64,000 nucleotides of DNA from Paenibacillus massiliensis subsp. panacisoli DSM 21345 (GCF_000426545.1 NZ_AUFO01000032.1:1-64000), one strand, 5' to 3'. Positions 26,034 through 35,547 are shown, counted from the first letter of the stretch. The notes: generated by a model from the sequence alone, not told the origin. Numbers and translations: made by a program.

Positions 26034-27335
26034 GTGAAATGTAATTATTCAATGAGTATCCAGGGCAAATGGGTGCAGGTGGTATCGGGTATAGCTTTCA
26101 CAGCTGTAATTATCGTCATGTTGCTGGGGGGACCTGCTTATGTACAAGCTTCTGAAGTTACCGAGCCATCACCAGAATCTACGCAGACGACCGAGCTAGA
26201 GAATTCAGCTGAAGTCGTGGCAGTGACAGAACGCGCTCGTGTTAACACTGAGCTGGAGAGTGGACCTTTCATGGGCGAAGTGAATGATCCGTCACATGCA
26301 AAAAACTATATTCAGCAGACGAGGCAGGGGGGATTTGCTGCGCTGAGTCTAAAAGAGGATCAAGCGGCCAATGTACTACAGGTTACCTATGGACAGTGGG
26401 ATAGCTCGCTCCAGCAGCAGTGGCAGCAAGAGAGCACATTACCACTAGCGGCGGGTGCTACGCCCGCTAAGGGAGTACAGCGGGAGACCTACAGTGGTGG
26501 GCAGCTGTGGCTAATATCATATATGAAAGCGGAATCAGGAGCCGAATGGCTGGCAGTACATACAGCAGCTGATGGTCAGGTGCTGTGGTCCAGACCGCTT
26601 GAGACGGATGGAATGGCCACGGGACAGGAGAATGCCTCTCTTGGCCTTGAGCCTTTACCGCAGGGGGATTTTCTTGTATATACGATTGATCAGCATCGAA
26701 CGTTAACGACTTATCACTATAATCGAGATGGTGAGCTAGACTCGACCCGAAGAACCGGGGGAGTAGAGACTGGCTGGCTAATTGCTGCGGATGATGGGTA
26801 CTACAGTATATTAAATACTGATCAAGGTGTGAAATCCGTACTCTCCGATGTATATGGGCAGCCCAAGCGGAACCAGGTATGGAATGGCTGGGGCAAACGC
26901 AGGGTGCTGGATGTCCATGAATGGAAAGATGGCATCGCCGTTACGGTTACTGGCAAATCGCAAGCATCCGCCAAGAAACGCACACTCATTTTTGACCATC
27001 AGATGAAAGAGCGCAGCGACACCGGAGATTATGATGCTAACCTCTATTATATACCTGAGGATGGTGCATTCCTCTCCGTATCGGATCAATATGAAGCAAT
27101 GGGCGGAAAAGGCAACATGTTCATGCATGGAATTACGATCACAAGTCTGAATCGCAAGGGGGAGGAGCTGTGGTCGACTAATACCGTGTATAAAGAGGAC
27201 GATTATTTCCGAGTCACGCTAGATGGCTCGCTATTCTACAAAACTCCTGAAGGCTATGTGATCTTGAGTCGAACGGAGAGTAATGCTGCAACAGCTGTAA
27301 TGCTGGATTTGATGAAAATTCTGGTTCATAAATAA
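26034..27335 (+). CDS. Unrecognised secreted protein
   Basis: A 433-residue protein I do not recognise. The start is placed at a GTG with AGAGGGGA eight bases upstream, which gives a clear signal peptide ending near GPAYVQA (about residue 39). The frame is open further upstream but lacks a good ribosome site there. The mature part has a Thr/Glu-rich N-terminal stretch. Recurring strand-like units follow (QLWLISYMK, AEWLAVHTAADGQVLWSRPL, EELWSTNTVY), reminiscent of beta-propeller or PQQ-like repeats, but no standard motif is complete. It is a single-gene unit between uvrBA and the HtrA-like gene. The 300 bp upstream (25739-26033) show no convincing promoter. Confidence 0.7.
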   Translation: MKCNYSMSIQGKWVQVVSGIAFTAVIIVMLLGGPAYVQASEVTEPSPESTQTTELENSAEVVAVTERARVNTELESGPFMGEVNDPSHAKNYIQQTRQGGFAALSLKEDQAANVLQVTYGQWDSSLQQQWQQESTLPLAAGATPAKGVQRETYSGGQLWLISYMKAESGAEWLAVHTAADGQVLWSRPLETDGMATGQENASLGLEPLPQGDFLVYTIDQHRTLTTYHYNRDGELDSTRRTGGVETGWLIAADDGYYSILNTDQGVKSVLSDVYGQPKRNQVWNGWGKRRVLDVHEWKDGIAVTVTGKSQASAKKRTLIFDHQMKERSDTGDYDANLYYIPEDGAFLSVSDQYEAMGGKGNMFMHGITITSLNRKGEELWSTNTVYKEDDYFRVTLDGSLFYKTPEGYVILSRTESNAATAVMLDLMKILVHK

Positions 27336-27800
27336 ATAAGTGCAGAGCAGCCAGTTGCGGTTTTTCCAGTGACTGGCTGTTAGCGTGGAAATAGCTTTCT
27401 TGAATAATGAGCTCTAGTATTGCGGTCGAAGCACATTATAGATTGTAAGCCTTAAAATGCCTGATAGGAAGCGAACGATGTAGGGGAGGAGATTCATTCC
27501 ATATATTGATATATAGGCGAAAAAATGTTCTGTGGAATATTTAAATTCAATATCTTTTTTTTGGTAATGCCTGTTACAATAGAGTCAGAGATTCGTAGTA
27601 TTTACATATGAGCATGGATGCCTGCTTTAGGTGGGGGGCTTCTATATTAGGAAGCTAAGAGATGATATGGGATTCGCTCTGAGCAGGAAATGTCCGCAGG
27701 TGTTCGGAAGTCTCCAGACTGACGGATTGACGTGAAATGCTGAACAGAGATGTATGTGCTCGTAAGACATCGCAGTAGGGGAAGAGGGGTACATAAATAT
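27336..27800. other. 465-bp gap upstream of the HtrA-like gene
   Basis: This gap contains a hairpin CAGCCAGT/ACTGGCTG (27348-27379) after the preceding stop, without a T tail, so at best a weak terminator. An extended -10 candidate TGTTACAAT (27572-27580) has a poor -35. A leftward open frame here overlaps the start of the protease gene and is not supported. Confidence 0.4.
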
Positions 27801-28994
27801 ATGAAAATTGTGAGCAACAAGTGGGCTGTTGCCTCTTTGGCAGTTGTACTAGGGGCAAGTCTTGGTGTACCTGCGAGCGTACAGGCCGCAGATGTATCAC
27901 TGCAAGCGAAGAAGCTTGAAGGCGGTATCTACGTGAACGTGAACGAGCTGAACAAGGCACTGGGAACTACAGGCTCCTATAACAGCTCTAGTGGTACATA
28001 TTCGTTATCCTCGGGATTAATTCCATCCGTCGTCAAGAAGGTATCTCCCTCAGTCGTCGGTATCATTGGACGCTCCAATACCAGCAGCTATGGGATGAGC
28101 GGGGATCGTTACAATCTGGCGCATGGCACCGGCGTTATCGTGAAATCCAACGGCTGGATTGTCACGAATGCACATGTGATTAGTGGGCTGGATGATGCAG
28201 TGGTCGTTACCTCGGATGGTAAAACCTACGGCATTACAGACAGCTATAGTGATCCGGTGAGTGACCTTGCCATTATCAAAATCAATGCTTCTTCACTCAA
28301 GCCAGCTACCTTTGCGGATTCGATTCAGAATCTGGCAGTCGGAGAGCAGGTCGTTGCAATTGGTACGCCAATCTCCTTCTCGCTCCGTAACTCTGCTACA
28401 GCAGGAGTAGTCAGTGGTTTGAACCGTGGGGTAAATGCATCCTATCGGCTCATCCAGAGTGATACCGCCATCAACCCTGGTAACAGTGGCGGGCCGCTGG
28501 TGAATATGAAGGGCGAGGTCGTAGGGATTAATACGATGAAATTCGCGGCTGTGGGCGTCGAGAATATGGGGTTTTCAATTCCGGCAGATACGGTCAAATA
28601 TGTCATGAACCAATATTTCAAATATGGTGAGGTGCGAAGGGCAAGTCTCGGACTGAAGCTCGAAGAGAGCTGGTCTGCTATAGTTGGTCTTCCTACGGAC
28701 GATCCGCTGACAGTAACTGAAGTGAGCTCGACCGAAGCACTTCAGGCCAAAATCCATGAAGGCGACGAGCTGTACAGCATTAATGGGCAGCGTGTCATGT
28801 CCATCATTGATATTAACGAGCTGTTGAAGGGCTATCAGCCAGGACAGACCGTGAATGTGCTAATGCAGTCAGATGGAGATATTGTCCAGCGGAAGCTCAA
28901 GCTTAGTCGTGATCAGGGTGGCATGCTGGAGGCAGCCGAGGCGGCGGCAGACAGCTTTGAAGCAGGCGAGGACTTTGAAGGTCTCGAGCCATAG
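27801..28994 (+). CDS. HtrA/DegP-like secreted serine protease (S1C) with PDZ domain
   Basis: A 397-residue exported protease. A signal peptide (cut near VQAA, about residue 29) is followed by a short segment resembling half of a stalk domain (40-70). The trypsin-like domain contains the triad His125 (TNAHVI), Asp155 (SDLAIIK) and Ser229 (PGNSGGPL). A C-terminal PDZ domain (about 295-360) and an acidic tail follow. GAGGGG lies nine bases before the ATG at 27801. Such proteases degrade misfolded envelope proteins or act as chaperones under stress. Unlike B. subtilis HtrA it has a cleavable signal rather than a long cytoplasmic N-terminus. Confidence 0.9.
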   Translation: MKIVSNKWAVASLAVVLGASLGVPASVQAADVSLQAKKLEGGIYVNVNELNKALGTTGSYNSSSGTYSLSSGLIPSVVKKVSPSVVGIIGRSNTSSYGMSGDRYNLAHGTGVIVKSNGWIVTNAHVISGLDDAVVVTSDGKTYGITDSYSDPVSDLAIIKINASSLKPATFADSIQNLAVGEQVVAIGTPISFSLRNSATAGVVSGLNRGVNASYRLIQSDTAINPGNSGGPLVNMKGEVVGINTMKFAAVGVENMGFSIPADTVKYVMNQYFKYGEVRRASLGLKLEESWSAIVGLPTDDPLTVTEVSSTEALQAKIHEGDELYSINGQRVMSIIDINELLKGYQPGQTVNVLMQSDGDIVQRKLKLSRDQGGMLEAAEAAADSFEAGEDFEGLEP

Positions 28995-29196
28995 TCTTCT
29001 GTTGTTGTCTGATTTCAGAGAAGAGAACTGTCTAGTCGATGATTGCAGTACTATCTATGTACTATATTAACAATTGGGAGAGCCGTATTGTCAGTGAACA
29101 GTACGAAAATCTCTTTACAGGATTCATGTAGAAATCATTTATTTTCATTGTATTGCTTCAATCATTGAACTATATATAGGATGTGGGAGATCAAAG

Positions 29197-31104
29197 ATGA
29201 ACAAAACCCATGCAAAAATAGCTCGCTTACTGTCCGTAGGTGTCCTCACAGGTTCATTAATCCTGTCGGCGCTTCCAGCGGCAGCAGATCAGGAGTTTAC
29301 TGAGCTCTATATTCAGGGCGGAAGTGCCAAGGCTGCAGTGAATGGGCAGGCGATGACCATTGCTGTTCCATATAGCAAGAACGGAACGATGATGGTCCCA
29401 GTCGGTGTGTTCAAGAAGGCCTTCAACACGCAGGTTCGCCTGGAATCGGCCCGGAACGTGAAGCTGATTAGTGGCTCGCGTGTCGTGTCCATGACCATTG
29501 ATAGCCGCACGGCTTATATTGGAGGCAGCAAGGTAACATTATCAGCTGCACCAGAGATGAAGAATGGTTATCTTATGGTACCACTGCGGCCCGTCGCAGA
29601 AGGGCTTGGAGGCAAGCTGACAGGCAATGCAGGTGGAGTCACCGTACGCATGGCAGCACAGGAAGATGAGACGGAGATCATATCTGACACGCCGCAGATC
29701 GATCAGGATCAGGGCAAGAGCAAGATTGGCAATAGCTACTATGGGTGGTCCATGAACTATCCGACGGGCCTTGTCATTGGCCAGACAGGCAGCGATGAGA
29801 GCACCTCCACTTTCATGGATGAGAACGGGGATTATTACATGGAAGTGCATGTTACGCCACAGCCGATTCCATTGGATGGTGATGATCTGCTACAGCAGCT
29901 GGTGCAGGAAGCCAAGGATACGGGAGAAATGATCCTGGATCGTAAGTCCTTTGGCGAGGGTGAGGTCCCTTATGCCCGCGTGATTACCAAAGGTACAGAT
30001 GGCTCTATGTGGGAAAATCGGATGTACTACGCTCATGACAAGCTATATACCGTCTATCTGAGCGACTCTGCTGCGACGAACTATAAGGATCTGAACAAGC
30101 ACTCAGCCTTGCTGGGTTCCTTCAAGACGTCCTTCAATACACAGGACAGAACGATTAAGGACTTGTCTACAGTAGAGGGCGGAATGAAAAGTGTATATAA
30201 CAGCGATTATGGTATTTCACTCCAGGTCCCCGCTGGCTGGCTCATCGATAACAGTCAGTTGAACTTTGAAGGCAGCGATTCTTCTTATCTGAGCATTACG
30301 GTCAGCTCTGCCCCGGCAGAAGCCAAGGAAGAGGATTGGAACGCGCAGCTGCAGCAGTGGTTGCGGGATTCCTTTACCGCCTCTGCTTATCAGGCTGTAA
30401 AGACTTATCCATTGGAGGTAGCTGGCGAAGCCGCTATTGTGCATGAGTACCGCTATAATTTCGGGGATGGCTGGGTCAAGGAATACGATGTCATGCTGCA
30501 GGTGGCCGGCTATCGTTATTTTGTAGAATATTCAGTGCCTGATGATGAATCGAACAAGGGCAAGGATGAATTCCAGAAAATCATTTCCTCCTTGCAGATT
30601 GATTACTCCGTAGTAGCGGAGAATTTCGGGCAGCTGGACGATAATCAATATCTGATGGATAAGACAACAGCTGCGAAGAAGATCTCGAAGGCATACGAGT
30701 ATAGCGTAGAAATACCACGCTACTGGACTGCGATCAGTGATCGTTTTGAATCTGGCTATGTGGAGTACCAGTTCGTAGGCGGAAGATTTGCTATTCGTAT
30801 CAACTCAGATGATCCGTTCGACATGCAGGTATCCCGCCTGAAAGACTTCTATGCTGACGAGGCGAAGGGCTATTCGAATCTGAAAGTGGAGCAAGTGAAG
30901 GATATCCAATTTGCAGGTGTGCCTGCGGTATCCTTTACCTTCCATCGTACAGATAACGGTGTAGGCTACACGGGACGTCAAATCTTGCTTGAGCACAATG
31001 GCTCAACTTACACGATTAGCACCGTCCTGAATGACGCGAACAACACGGCTGCCCAAGCAGTAGCGCTGGATTCAGCCTTGAATTCTTTTACATTAGTAAA
31101 ATAG
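29197..31104 (+). CDS. Secreted stalk-domain protein with three PsbP/DUF1795-like modules
   Basis: A 635-residue exported protein. A signal peptide (cut near AAA-DQ, about residue 30) is followed by a copper-amine-oxidase N-terminal-type stalk domain (about 35-150, with MMVPVGVFKKAF and MVPLRPVAEGLGG). These domains are common in Paenibacillus wall proteins and do not imply oxidase activity. Three related modules follow, each opening with a YG/YS-x-(M/L/V)-x-(Y/V/I)-P pattern: WSMNYPTGLVIG (about 185), ISLQVPAGWLID (about 343) and YSVEIPRYWTAI (about 504). They resemble PsbP/DUF1795 folds. GTGGGAG precedes the ATG. Role unknown, possibly binding at the cell surface. Confidence 0.8.
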   Translation: MNKTHAKIARLLSVGVLTGSLILSALPAAADQEFTELYIQGGSAKAAVNGQAMTIAVPYSKNGTMMVPVGVFKKAFNTQVRLESARNVKLISGSRVVSMTIDSRTAYIGGSKVTLSAAPEMKNGYLMVPLRPVAEGLGGKLTGNAGGVTVRMAAQEDETEIISDTPQIDQDQGKSKIGNSYYGWSMNYPTGLVIGQTGSDESTSTFMDENGDYYMEVHVTPQPIPLDGDDLLQQLVQEAKDTGEMILDRKSFGEGEVPYARVITKGTDGSMWENRMYYAHDKLYTVYLSDSAATNYKDLNKHSALLGSFKTSFNTQDRTIKDLSTVEGGMKSVYNSDYGISLQVPAGWLIDNSQLNFEGSDSSYLSITVSSAPAEAKEEDWNAQLQQWLRDSFTASAYQAVKTYPLEVAGEAAIVHEYRYNFGDGWVKEYDVMLQVAGYRYFVEYSVPDDESNKGKDEFQKIISSLQIDYSVVAENFGQLDDNQYLMDKTTAAKKISKAYEYSVEIPRYWTAISDRFESGYVEYQFVGGRFAIRINSDDPFDMQVSRLKDFYADEAKGYSNLKVEQVKDIQFAGVPAVSFTFHRTDNGVGYTGRQILLEHNGSTYTISTVLNDANNTAAQAVALDSALNSFTLVK

Positions 31105-31195
31105 GTGAGCTGACTGGCCCAATGATGGTGATGTAAGCATGACCAGTCATAATATTTAGTAACTTGACTAGAGCAAATGTGAGTATAGAGCCGCT

Positions 31196-31406
31196 GCAAG
31201 TGGGGAGCCCTGTCGACTGCTGTTAAGCTTGCTGTTCGTTGGATTAAAGAATCACAAGCAGATGAACAGCAAGCTTAAAGGCAGGCACTCCGTTTCTCTA
31301 GAGCTTCCCCACTTTCCGCTAACCATCACGCTCCTCATATCATTCAACATGAAATCAAATTTGGTCAAGGCACTAGCATCTTAATTGCTGCACAGTGCTT
31401 TTGTTT
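31196..31406 (+). ncRNA. Candidate small RNA: nested long hairpins plus terminator
   Basis: AAGTGGGGA (31198-31206) pairs with TTCCCCACTT around 31305-31314. Inside it a perfect 15-bp stem (31223-31237 with 31264-31278) closes a 26-base loop. Downstream, GCACTAGCA pairs with TGCT...AGTGC and is followed by TTTTGTTT (31370-31406), a likely terminator. Upstream TTGACT (31164) and TATAGA (31184) are only 14 bp apart, so the promoter is weak by sequence. The size (about 200 bases) fits a small RNA. I recognise no family; 6S RNA is a possibility but its central bubble is not evident. Confidence 0.4.
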
Positions 31407-31490
31407 GGAGTAGGTAGAAATTGGCAGATCTCTTGATAGTCTCAGGAGGGCTGCTTTTCTATTTCATTGATAATTCTTTGAAAGGAATCT

Positions 31491-31604
31491 ATGGAAACAG
31501 TAGAACGAGAGGCCACAGTCTGGTACACTGGATTAGTTAAAATATTGTTGAATGTTTGTTACGGAAACATACAGGCTTACAGGGCGCTGAGCAGGGCACG
31601 ATGA
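31491..31604 (+). CDS. Possible micro-ORF, 37 codons
   Basis: A short frame starting METVEREATVWYTG, with AAAGGA five bases before the ATG. Its stop overlaps the ATG of the next micro-ORF (ATGA). No homology is recognised. Either two coupled small proteins or one small gene broken by a frameshift. Confidence 0.25.
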   Translation: METVEREATVWYTGLVKILLNVCYGNIQAYRALSRAR

Positions 31605-31696
31605 GGCAGGGTGAGGATCGAGTATCCAGTATCCAGGCAGTCTCGCGGGATGTCGTAGAATCAGTCGCCCTCCTTGATGTGAGGCTGAAGAAGTGA
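31601..31696 (+). CDS. Possible micro-ORF, 31 codons, coupled to the preceding one
   Basis: The frame MRQGEDRVSSIQAVSRD... ends LLDVRLKK and begins inside the stop of the preceding micro-ORF. Its composition (amphipathic helix, few rare residues) looks more protein-like than chance, but there is no independent support. Confidence 0.22.
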   Translation: MRQGEDRVSSIQAVSRDVVESVALLDVRLKK

Positions 31697-31950
31697 GGGG
31701 GGCTTGGGAGGGATAACCTTCTCTGGTTCGCGTCATGTATCTAGCTGGTTATCGCTGACAAGAAGTCTGTGCAATAGATGATGTAGCTGGATTTGTAGTT
31801 GGATTATAGTTGTTGGCTATACTGCTGAGGTCTGATTCGTGGATATACTTTAAAATATAGCTATTAATCGTGATTAGGGCCAGTGGTAACGGATCGTATG
31901 AAATACGTATATAGAACAAGGCGGCTTACGAGTCGTTCAAGGAGGATATA
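31697..31950. other. Leader region of the U32 gene
   Basis: No gene, terminator or recognised riboswitch is visible here. A TATACTT/TAAAATATAG-rich stretch near 31845-31860 could hold the promoter for the downstream gene. Confidence 0.3.
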
Positions 31951-34464
31951 ATGGAAGTACAATCATTACGTAGAGAAGATGTGGAGCTGCTGGCTCCAGC
32001 CGGAGATTGGGACTGCATGCGAGCTGCGGTAGCCAACGGGGCGGATGCCATATTCTTTGGTGTTGAGAAATTCAATGCACGGGCACGTGCGAATAATTTC
32101 CGTATGGATGAGCTGCCGGAGATTATGGCGTTTCTGCACAGCTATGGGGTGAAGGGCTTTCTGACCTTTAACATCCTGGTCTTCGAGGATGAGCTGGCCG
32201 ATGCCAAGCAACTGATCGATGCTTGCATTGATGCGGGTGTAGATGCCGTGATCGTTCAGGACCTGGGGCTGGTGAAGATGATTCGGGAGATATCCCCGGA
32301 CTTTCCGATTCATGGCTCTACTCAGATGACCATTACCTCGCCGGAGGCGGTGGAGTTCACAAAGCCCTTCAATATGGAGCGCGTCGTACTCGGACGTGAA
32401 AATAATCTGAAGCAAATTCAGAAAATCGGGGAGCAAGCCAAGCTGCCTATGGAGGTTTTCGTGCATGGAGCGCTGTGTGTATCCTATTCTGGACAATGCC
32501 TCACCTCGGAGATGTGGGGCGGTCGTTCAGCGAATCGTGGGGAATGTGCACAGGCTTGTCGTCTGCCGTATGACTTAATGGTGGATGGGGAGCAGAAGCC
32601 GATGGGAGACGTCGCTTATCTGCTGTCACCGAAGGATCTGGCGGCGATTGATATTATGCCGGAGCTGATCGAAGCAGGGGTTACCTCCTTCAAGATCGAA
32701 GGTCGCCTGAAATCGCCTGAGTATGTGGCGAATGTCGTCAGCAAGTATCGCAAGGCGATTGACCTCTATTTCGACGGTAATACGTCAACGCCGAGCCGGG
32801 AGGAGATTCGTGAGCTGCAGCAGAGCTTCTCGCGCGGCTTCACACATGGCTTCCTGGAGGGAACGAACAACAAGAAGCTGGTGGATGGTACCTTCCCGAA
32901 AAGCCGAGGCGTCTATCTGGGACGAGTCGAGCAGATTTTGCGGGATGGCGTGGTCTGCCGCATCGAAGCACCACTGAAGCGTGGGGATGGAATCGTGTTC
33001 GATGCTGGGGACCCGACGAAAAAAGAAGAAGGCGGCAGAGTCTATGATCTGCGTCGTAAGGGCGTCAAGCTGGAGGGAGAAGCCGGTGAGGGCTGGATTA
33101 TCGACATCGTTCCAGGACGAAATGATGTGGACCTACGCCGTCTGCACGTCGGTGACCGCATCTGGAAGACGAATGATCCAGCGCTGGATAAGCGGCTGCG
33201 CCAGACCTTCGAGACCGAGAAGCCTTACCGGGTATTCCCGGTTCATGTCAAAGCGGTCGGACATCCGGGCCAACCGCTTACAACATGGTGGACGGATGTG
33301 CAGAAGGGAACGACCATCCGTGTCGATTCAGAGCTGGAACTGGAGATTGCCCAGAAGCGTCCAATGACGCGTGAACTGCTCGAAGAGCAGTTCGGTCGTC
33401 TGGGCGGCACGGTGTTCCAGCTGGAAGAGCTGGACGTCCATCTTCATGGGGACGTCATCGTGCCCATGCGCGAGCTCAATCAGATCCGCCGGAAGGCGGT
33501 AGAATTGCTCGCGGGCGAACGCCCCAAGCCGCCCGTATACATCAAACGGGCGGTGGAGGTGTACGGCGATGTGGCTACGCCAGCATCGCCAGTGTCGCGC
33601 GGTGCCGCTGAGCTGACCGCGCTATGCCGCAGCCTCCCGCAGGTCGAGGCTGCACTTGCGGCCAGCGTCGGCTTCATTTACGCCGACTTCGAGTTCATCA
33701 AGCAGTTCCCGGCAGCCGTGGAGATGGTTCGCGCAGCGGGACGCAAGATTGCACTCGCGACGCCGCGTATCCATATGCCAGGAGAGAATGGATACCATAA
33801 CAATATTCTGCGTCTGCAGCCCGATGCAGTGCTGGTGCGGAATACAGGTGCTTTGTACTTCTACTTGCGCCATCGTATGGAACACCCGAATGAATCGCAT
33901 CCTGAGCTGATCGGCGATTTCTCGCTGAATATCGCGAATCATAAGGCAGTGGAGCTGTTCCTGGAGGCTGGCTGTGATCATGTGACGCCATCCTACGACT
34001 TGAACATTCAGCAGATGATTGATCTGCTCGGACGCTCCCGTACGGACAAGCTTGAGGTGGTCATTCATCAGCATCTACCGATGTTCCATACCGAGCATTG
34101 CGTATATTGCACCTTCCTGAGCGAAGGGACCGACTTTACCAACTGCGGTCGTCCTTGCGAGGATCATAATGTATCCTTACAGGATCGGATCGGTATGTCT
34201 CACCCTGTGCGTGTTGATGAAGGCTGTCGTAATACGGTGTACAACGCAATCGAGCAATCGGGCGCCGAATACCTGCCGAATTTCCAGGAGCTTGGTGTAT
34301 CCCGTTATCGCGTAGAGTTCCTGGAGGAGACTCCTGAGCAGGTGCAAGAAGTGATTGAGCTGTACCAGCGTGCGCTTCGTGGCGAAATTAGCGGTACACA
34401 GGTATGGAAGACGCTAAAGGCAACGAATCAGCTTGGCGTTACCCGTGGGCAATTGGTGAAATAG
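31951..34464 (+). CDS. U32-family protein with DUF3656 (RlhA/YdcP-like)
   Basis: An 837-residue cytoplasmic protein labelled peptidase U32. The N-terminal U32 barrel (about 8-300) carries the cysteine-rich signature ALCVSYSGQCLTSEMWGGR followed by NRGECAQACRLPYDL. A DUF3656-type region follows (about 380-500). The C-terminal part has more cysteines (HCVYC, NCGRPCEDH, DEGC) that could bind an iron-sulfur cluster. Family members such as E. coli RlhA hydroxylate 23S rRNA C2501 using prephenate-derived chemistry, and relatives modify tRNA uridine, so RNA hydroxylation is likelier than proteolysis. AAGGAGG lies six bases before the ATG. Confidence 0.88.
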   Translation: MEVQSLRREDVELLAPAGDWDCMRAAVANGADAIFFGVEKFNARARANNFRMDELPEIMAFLHSYGVKGFLTFNILVFEDELADAKQLIDACIDAGVDAVIVQDLGLVKMIREISPDFPIHGSTQMTITSPEAVEFTKPFNMERVVLGRENNLKQIQKIGEQAKLPMEVFVHGALCVSYSGQCLTSEMWGGRSANRGECAQACRLPYDLMVDGEQKPMGDVAYLLSPKDLAAIDIMPELIEAGVTSFKIEGRLKSPEYVANVVSKYRKAIDLYFDGNTSTPSREEIRELQQSFSRGFTHGFLEGTNNKKLVDGTFPKSRGVYLGRVEQILRDGVVCRIEAPLKRGDGIVFDAGDPTKKEEGGRVYDLRRKGVKLEGEAGEGWIIDIVPGRNDVDLRRLHVGDRIWKTNDPALDKRLRQTFETEKPYRVFPVHVKAVGHPGQPLTTWWTDVQKGTTIRVDSELELEIAQKRPMTRELLEEQFGRLGGTVFQLEELDVHLHGDVIVPMRELNQIRRKAVELLAGERPKPPVYIKRAVEVYGDVATPASPVSRGAAELTALCRSLPQVEAALAASVGFIYADFEFIKQFPAAVEMVRAAGRKIALATPRIHMPGENGYHNNILRLQPDAVLVRNTGALYFYLRHRMEHPNESHPELIGDFSLNIANHKAVELFLEAGCDHVTPSYDLNIQQMIDLLGRSRTDKLEVVIHQHLPMFHTEHCVYCTFLSEGTDFTNCGRPCEDHNVSLQDRIGMSHPVRVDEGCRNTVYNAIEQSGAEYLPNFQELGVSRYRVEFLEETPEQVQEVIELYQRALRGEISGTQVWKTLKATNQLGVTRGQLVK

Positions 34465-34495
34465 ATTAAAGGTGACCGTAGAATAGTTTGTATTC

Positions 34496-34537
34496 AAGGC
34501 ACTTGCTTATGAGCATTACCATAGCAAGTGCCTTTTT
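34496..34537 (+). terminator. Rho-independent terminator of the U32 gene
   Basis: A perfect 12-bp stem (AAGGCACTTGCT / AGCAAGTGCCTT) is followed by TTTT. Confidence 0.93.
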
Positions 34538-34598
34538 ATAGTGGAAGTAACTTACTTTCGTCTTTTAAAACTATTTTCGGCTTAAATTCGACTTTTCC

Positions 34599-34607
34599 TG
34601 ATATAAT
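34599..34607 (+). promoter_or_regulatory. Extended -10 promoter candidate for galU
   Basis: TGATATAAT has a perfect TATAAT with TG one base upstream, 70 bp before the galU start. The -35 region is poor. Confidence 0.55.
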
Positions 34608-34677
34608 GATACATGAAAGTTTGTACTTTTGATTTTTAAGAGCTGGATATTAGAAGGATTACTAAAGGAGATCAAGT

Positions 34678-35547
34678 ATGAAAATTCGTAAAGCAATTAT
34701 TCCAGCAGCTGGCCTGGGAACAAGATTTCTTCCTGCTACCAAAGCCATGCCGAAAGAGATGCTGCCTATCGTAGACAAACCAACGATTCAATATATTATT
34801 GAAGAAGCAGTAGCGTCAGGAATTGAAGATATCATTATCGTCACAGGTAAGGGGAAAAGAGCAATTGAAGATCATTTTGATTCGTCTTTTGAGCTTGAGC
34901 ATAATCTAGCATCGAAAGAGAAGTGGAAGCTACTTGATGAGGTGCGAAGACCCTCTGAGATGGCTGACATTCATTACATACGCCAAAAGGAGCCAAAGGG
35001 GCTCGGTCATGCGATCTGGTGTGCGCGCAAATTTATAGGAGACGAGCCATTTGCGGTATTGCTGGGTGACGATATTGTGGAGGCGGATATTCCTTGTCTA
35101 CAGCAAATGATTCATATTTTTGATCGTTATCACCAACCAGTAGTGGGAGTTAAGCAAGTGCCGTGGAATGAAGTTCACCGCTATGGTATTGTCGAAGGCA
35201 GAGCGATTGAGAATTCTCTTGTTCAGGCTACACGCCTTGTAGAGAAGCCAGCACGTGAAGATGCTAACTCCAACCTCGCAATTATGGGGCGCTATATTCT
35301 AACGCCGGAAATTTTTGATCTGCTCGGAGAGCAATCGGTAGGCGTAGGTGGAGAGATTCAATTGACCGATGCGTTGTTTCGTCTAGGGGAGGATAATCCT
35401 ATTCTGGCATATGAGTTCGAAGGTGAGCGGCACGATGTCGGAGAGAAACTGGGATTCATCGAAACAACGATTCATTATGCGCTACAGCATGAAGAAATTA
35501 AGGATGAAGTGCTAGATTATATGAAGAAAATCATAAATAAAGAGTGA
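34678..35547 (+). CDS. galU: UTP-glucose-1-phosphate uridylyltransferase
   Basis: A 289-residue cytoplasmic nucleotidyltransferase that makes UDP-glucose from UTP and glucose-1-phosphate. The nucleotide-binding signature GLGTRFLPATKAMPKEML and the VGVKQVPWNEVHRYGIV region are diagnostic of GalU/GtaB, and the length is normal. AAAGGAG precedes the ATG. It heads the surface-glycan region and supplies UDP-glucose (and through an epimerase UDP-galactose) for the initiating transferase at the far end. Its base composition is closer to the chromosomal average than that of the acyltransferase genes that follow. Confidence 0.96.
   Translation: MKIRKAIIPAAGLGTRFLPATKAMPKEMLPIVDKPTIQYIIEEAVASGIEDIIIVTGKGKRAIEDHFDSSFELEHNLASKEKWKLLDEVRRPSEMADIHYIRQKEPKGLGHAIWCARKFIGDEPFAVLLGDDIVEADIPCLQQMIHIFDRYHQPVVGVKQVPWNEVHRYGIVEGRAIENSLVQATRLVEKPAREDANSNLAIMGRYILTPEIFDLLGEQSVGVGGEIQLTDALFRLGEDNPILAYEFEGERHDVGEKLGFIETTIHYALQHEEIKDEVLDYMKKIINKE

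Noticed and set aside
28995..29196. TTGTAT-17-TATATA promoter before the stalk-domain gene
   Set aside because: Poor -35 and would start transcription on top of the ribosome site.
31600..31680. T-box-like AGGGTGAGG near the U32 gene
   Set aside because: Lacks the AGGGTGGNACCGCG box and the anti-terminator arrangement.
31533..31736. Leftward 67-codon open frame
   Set aside because: Opposite to the micro-ORFs, no ribosome site, no recognised similarity.
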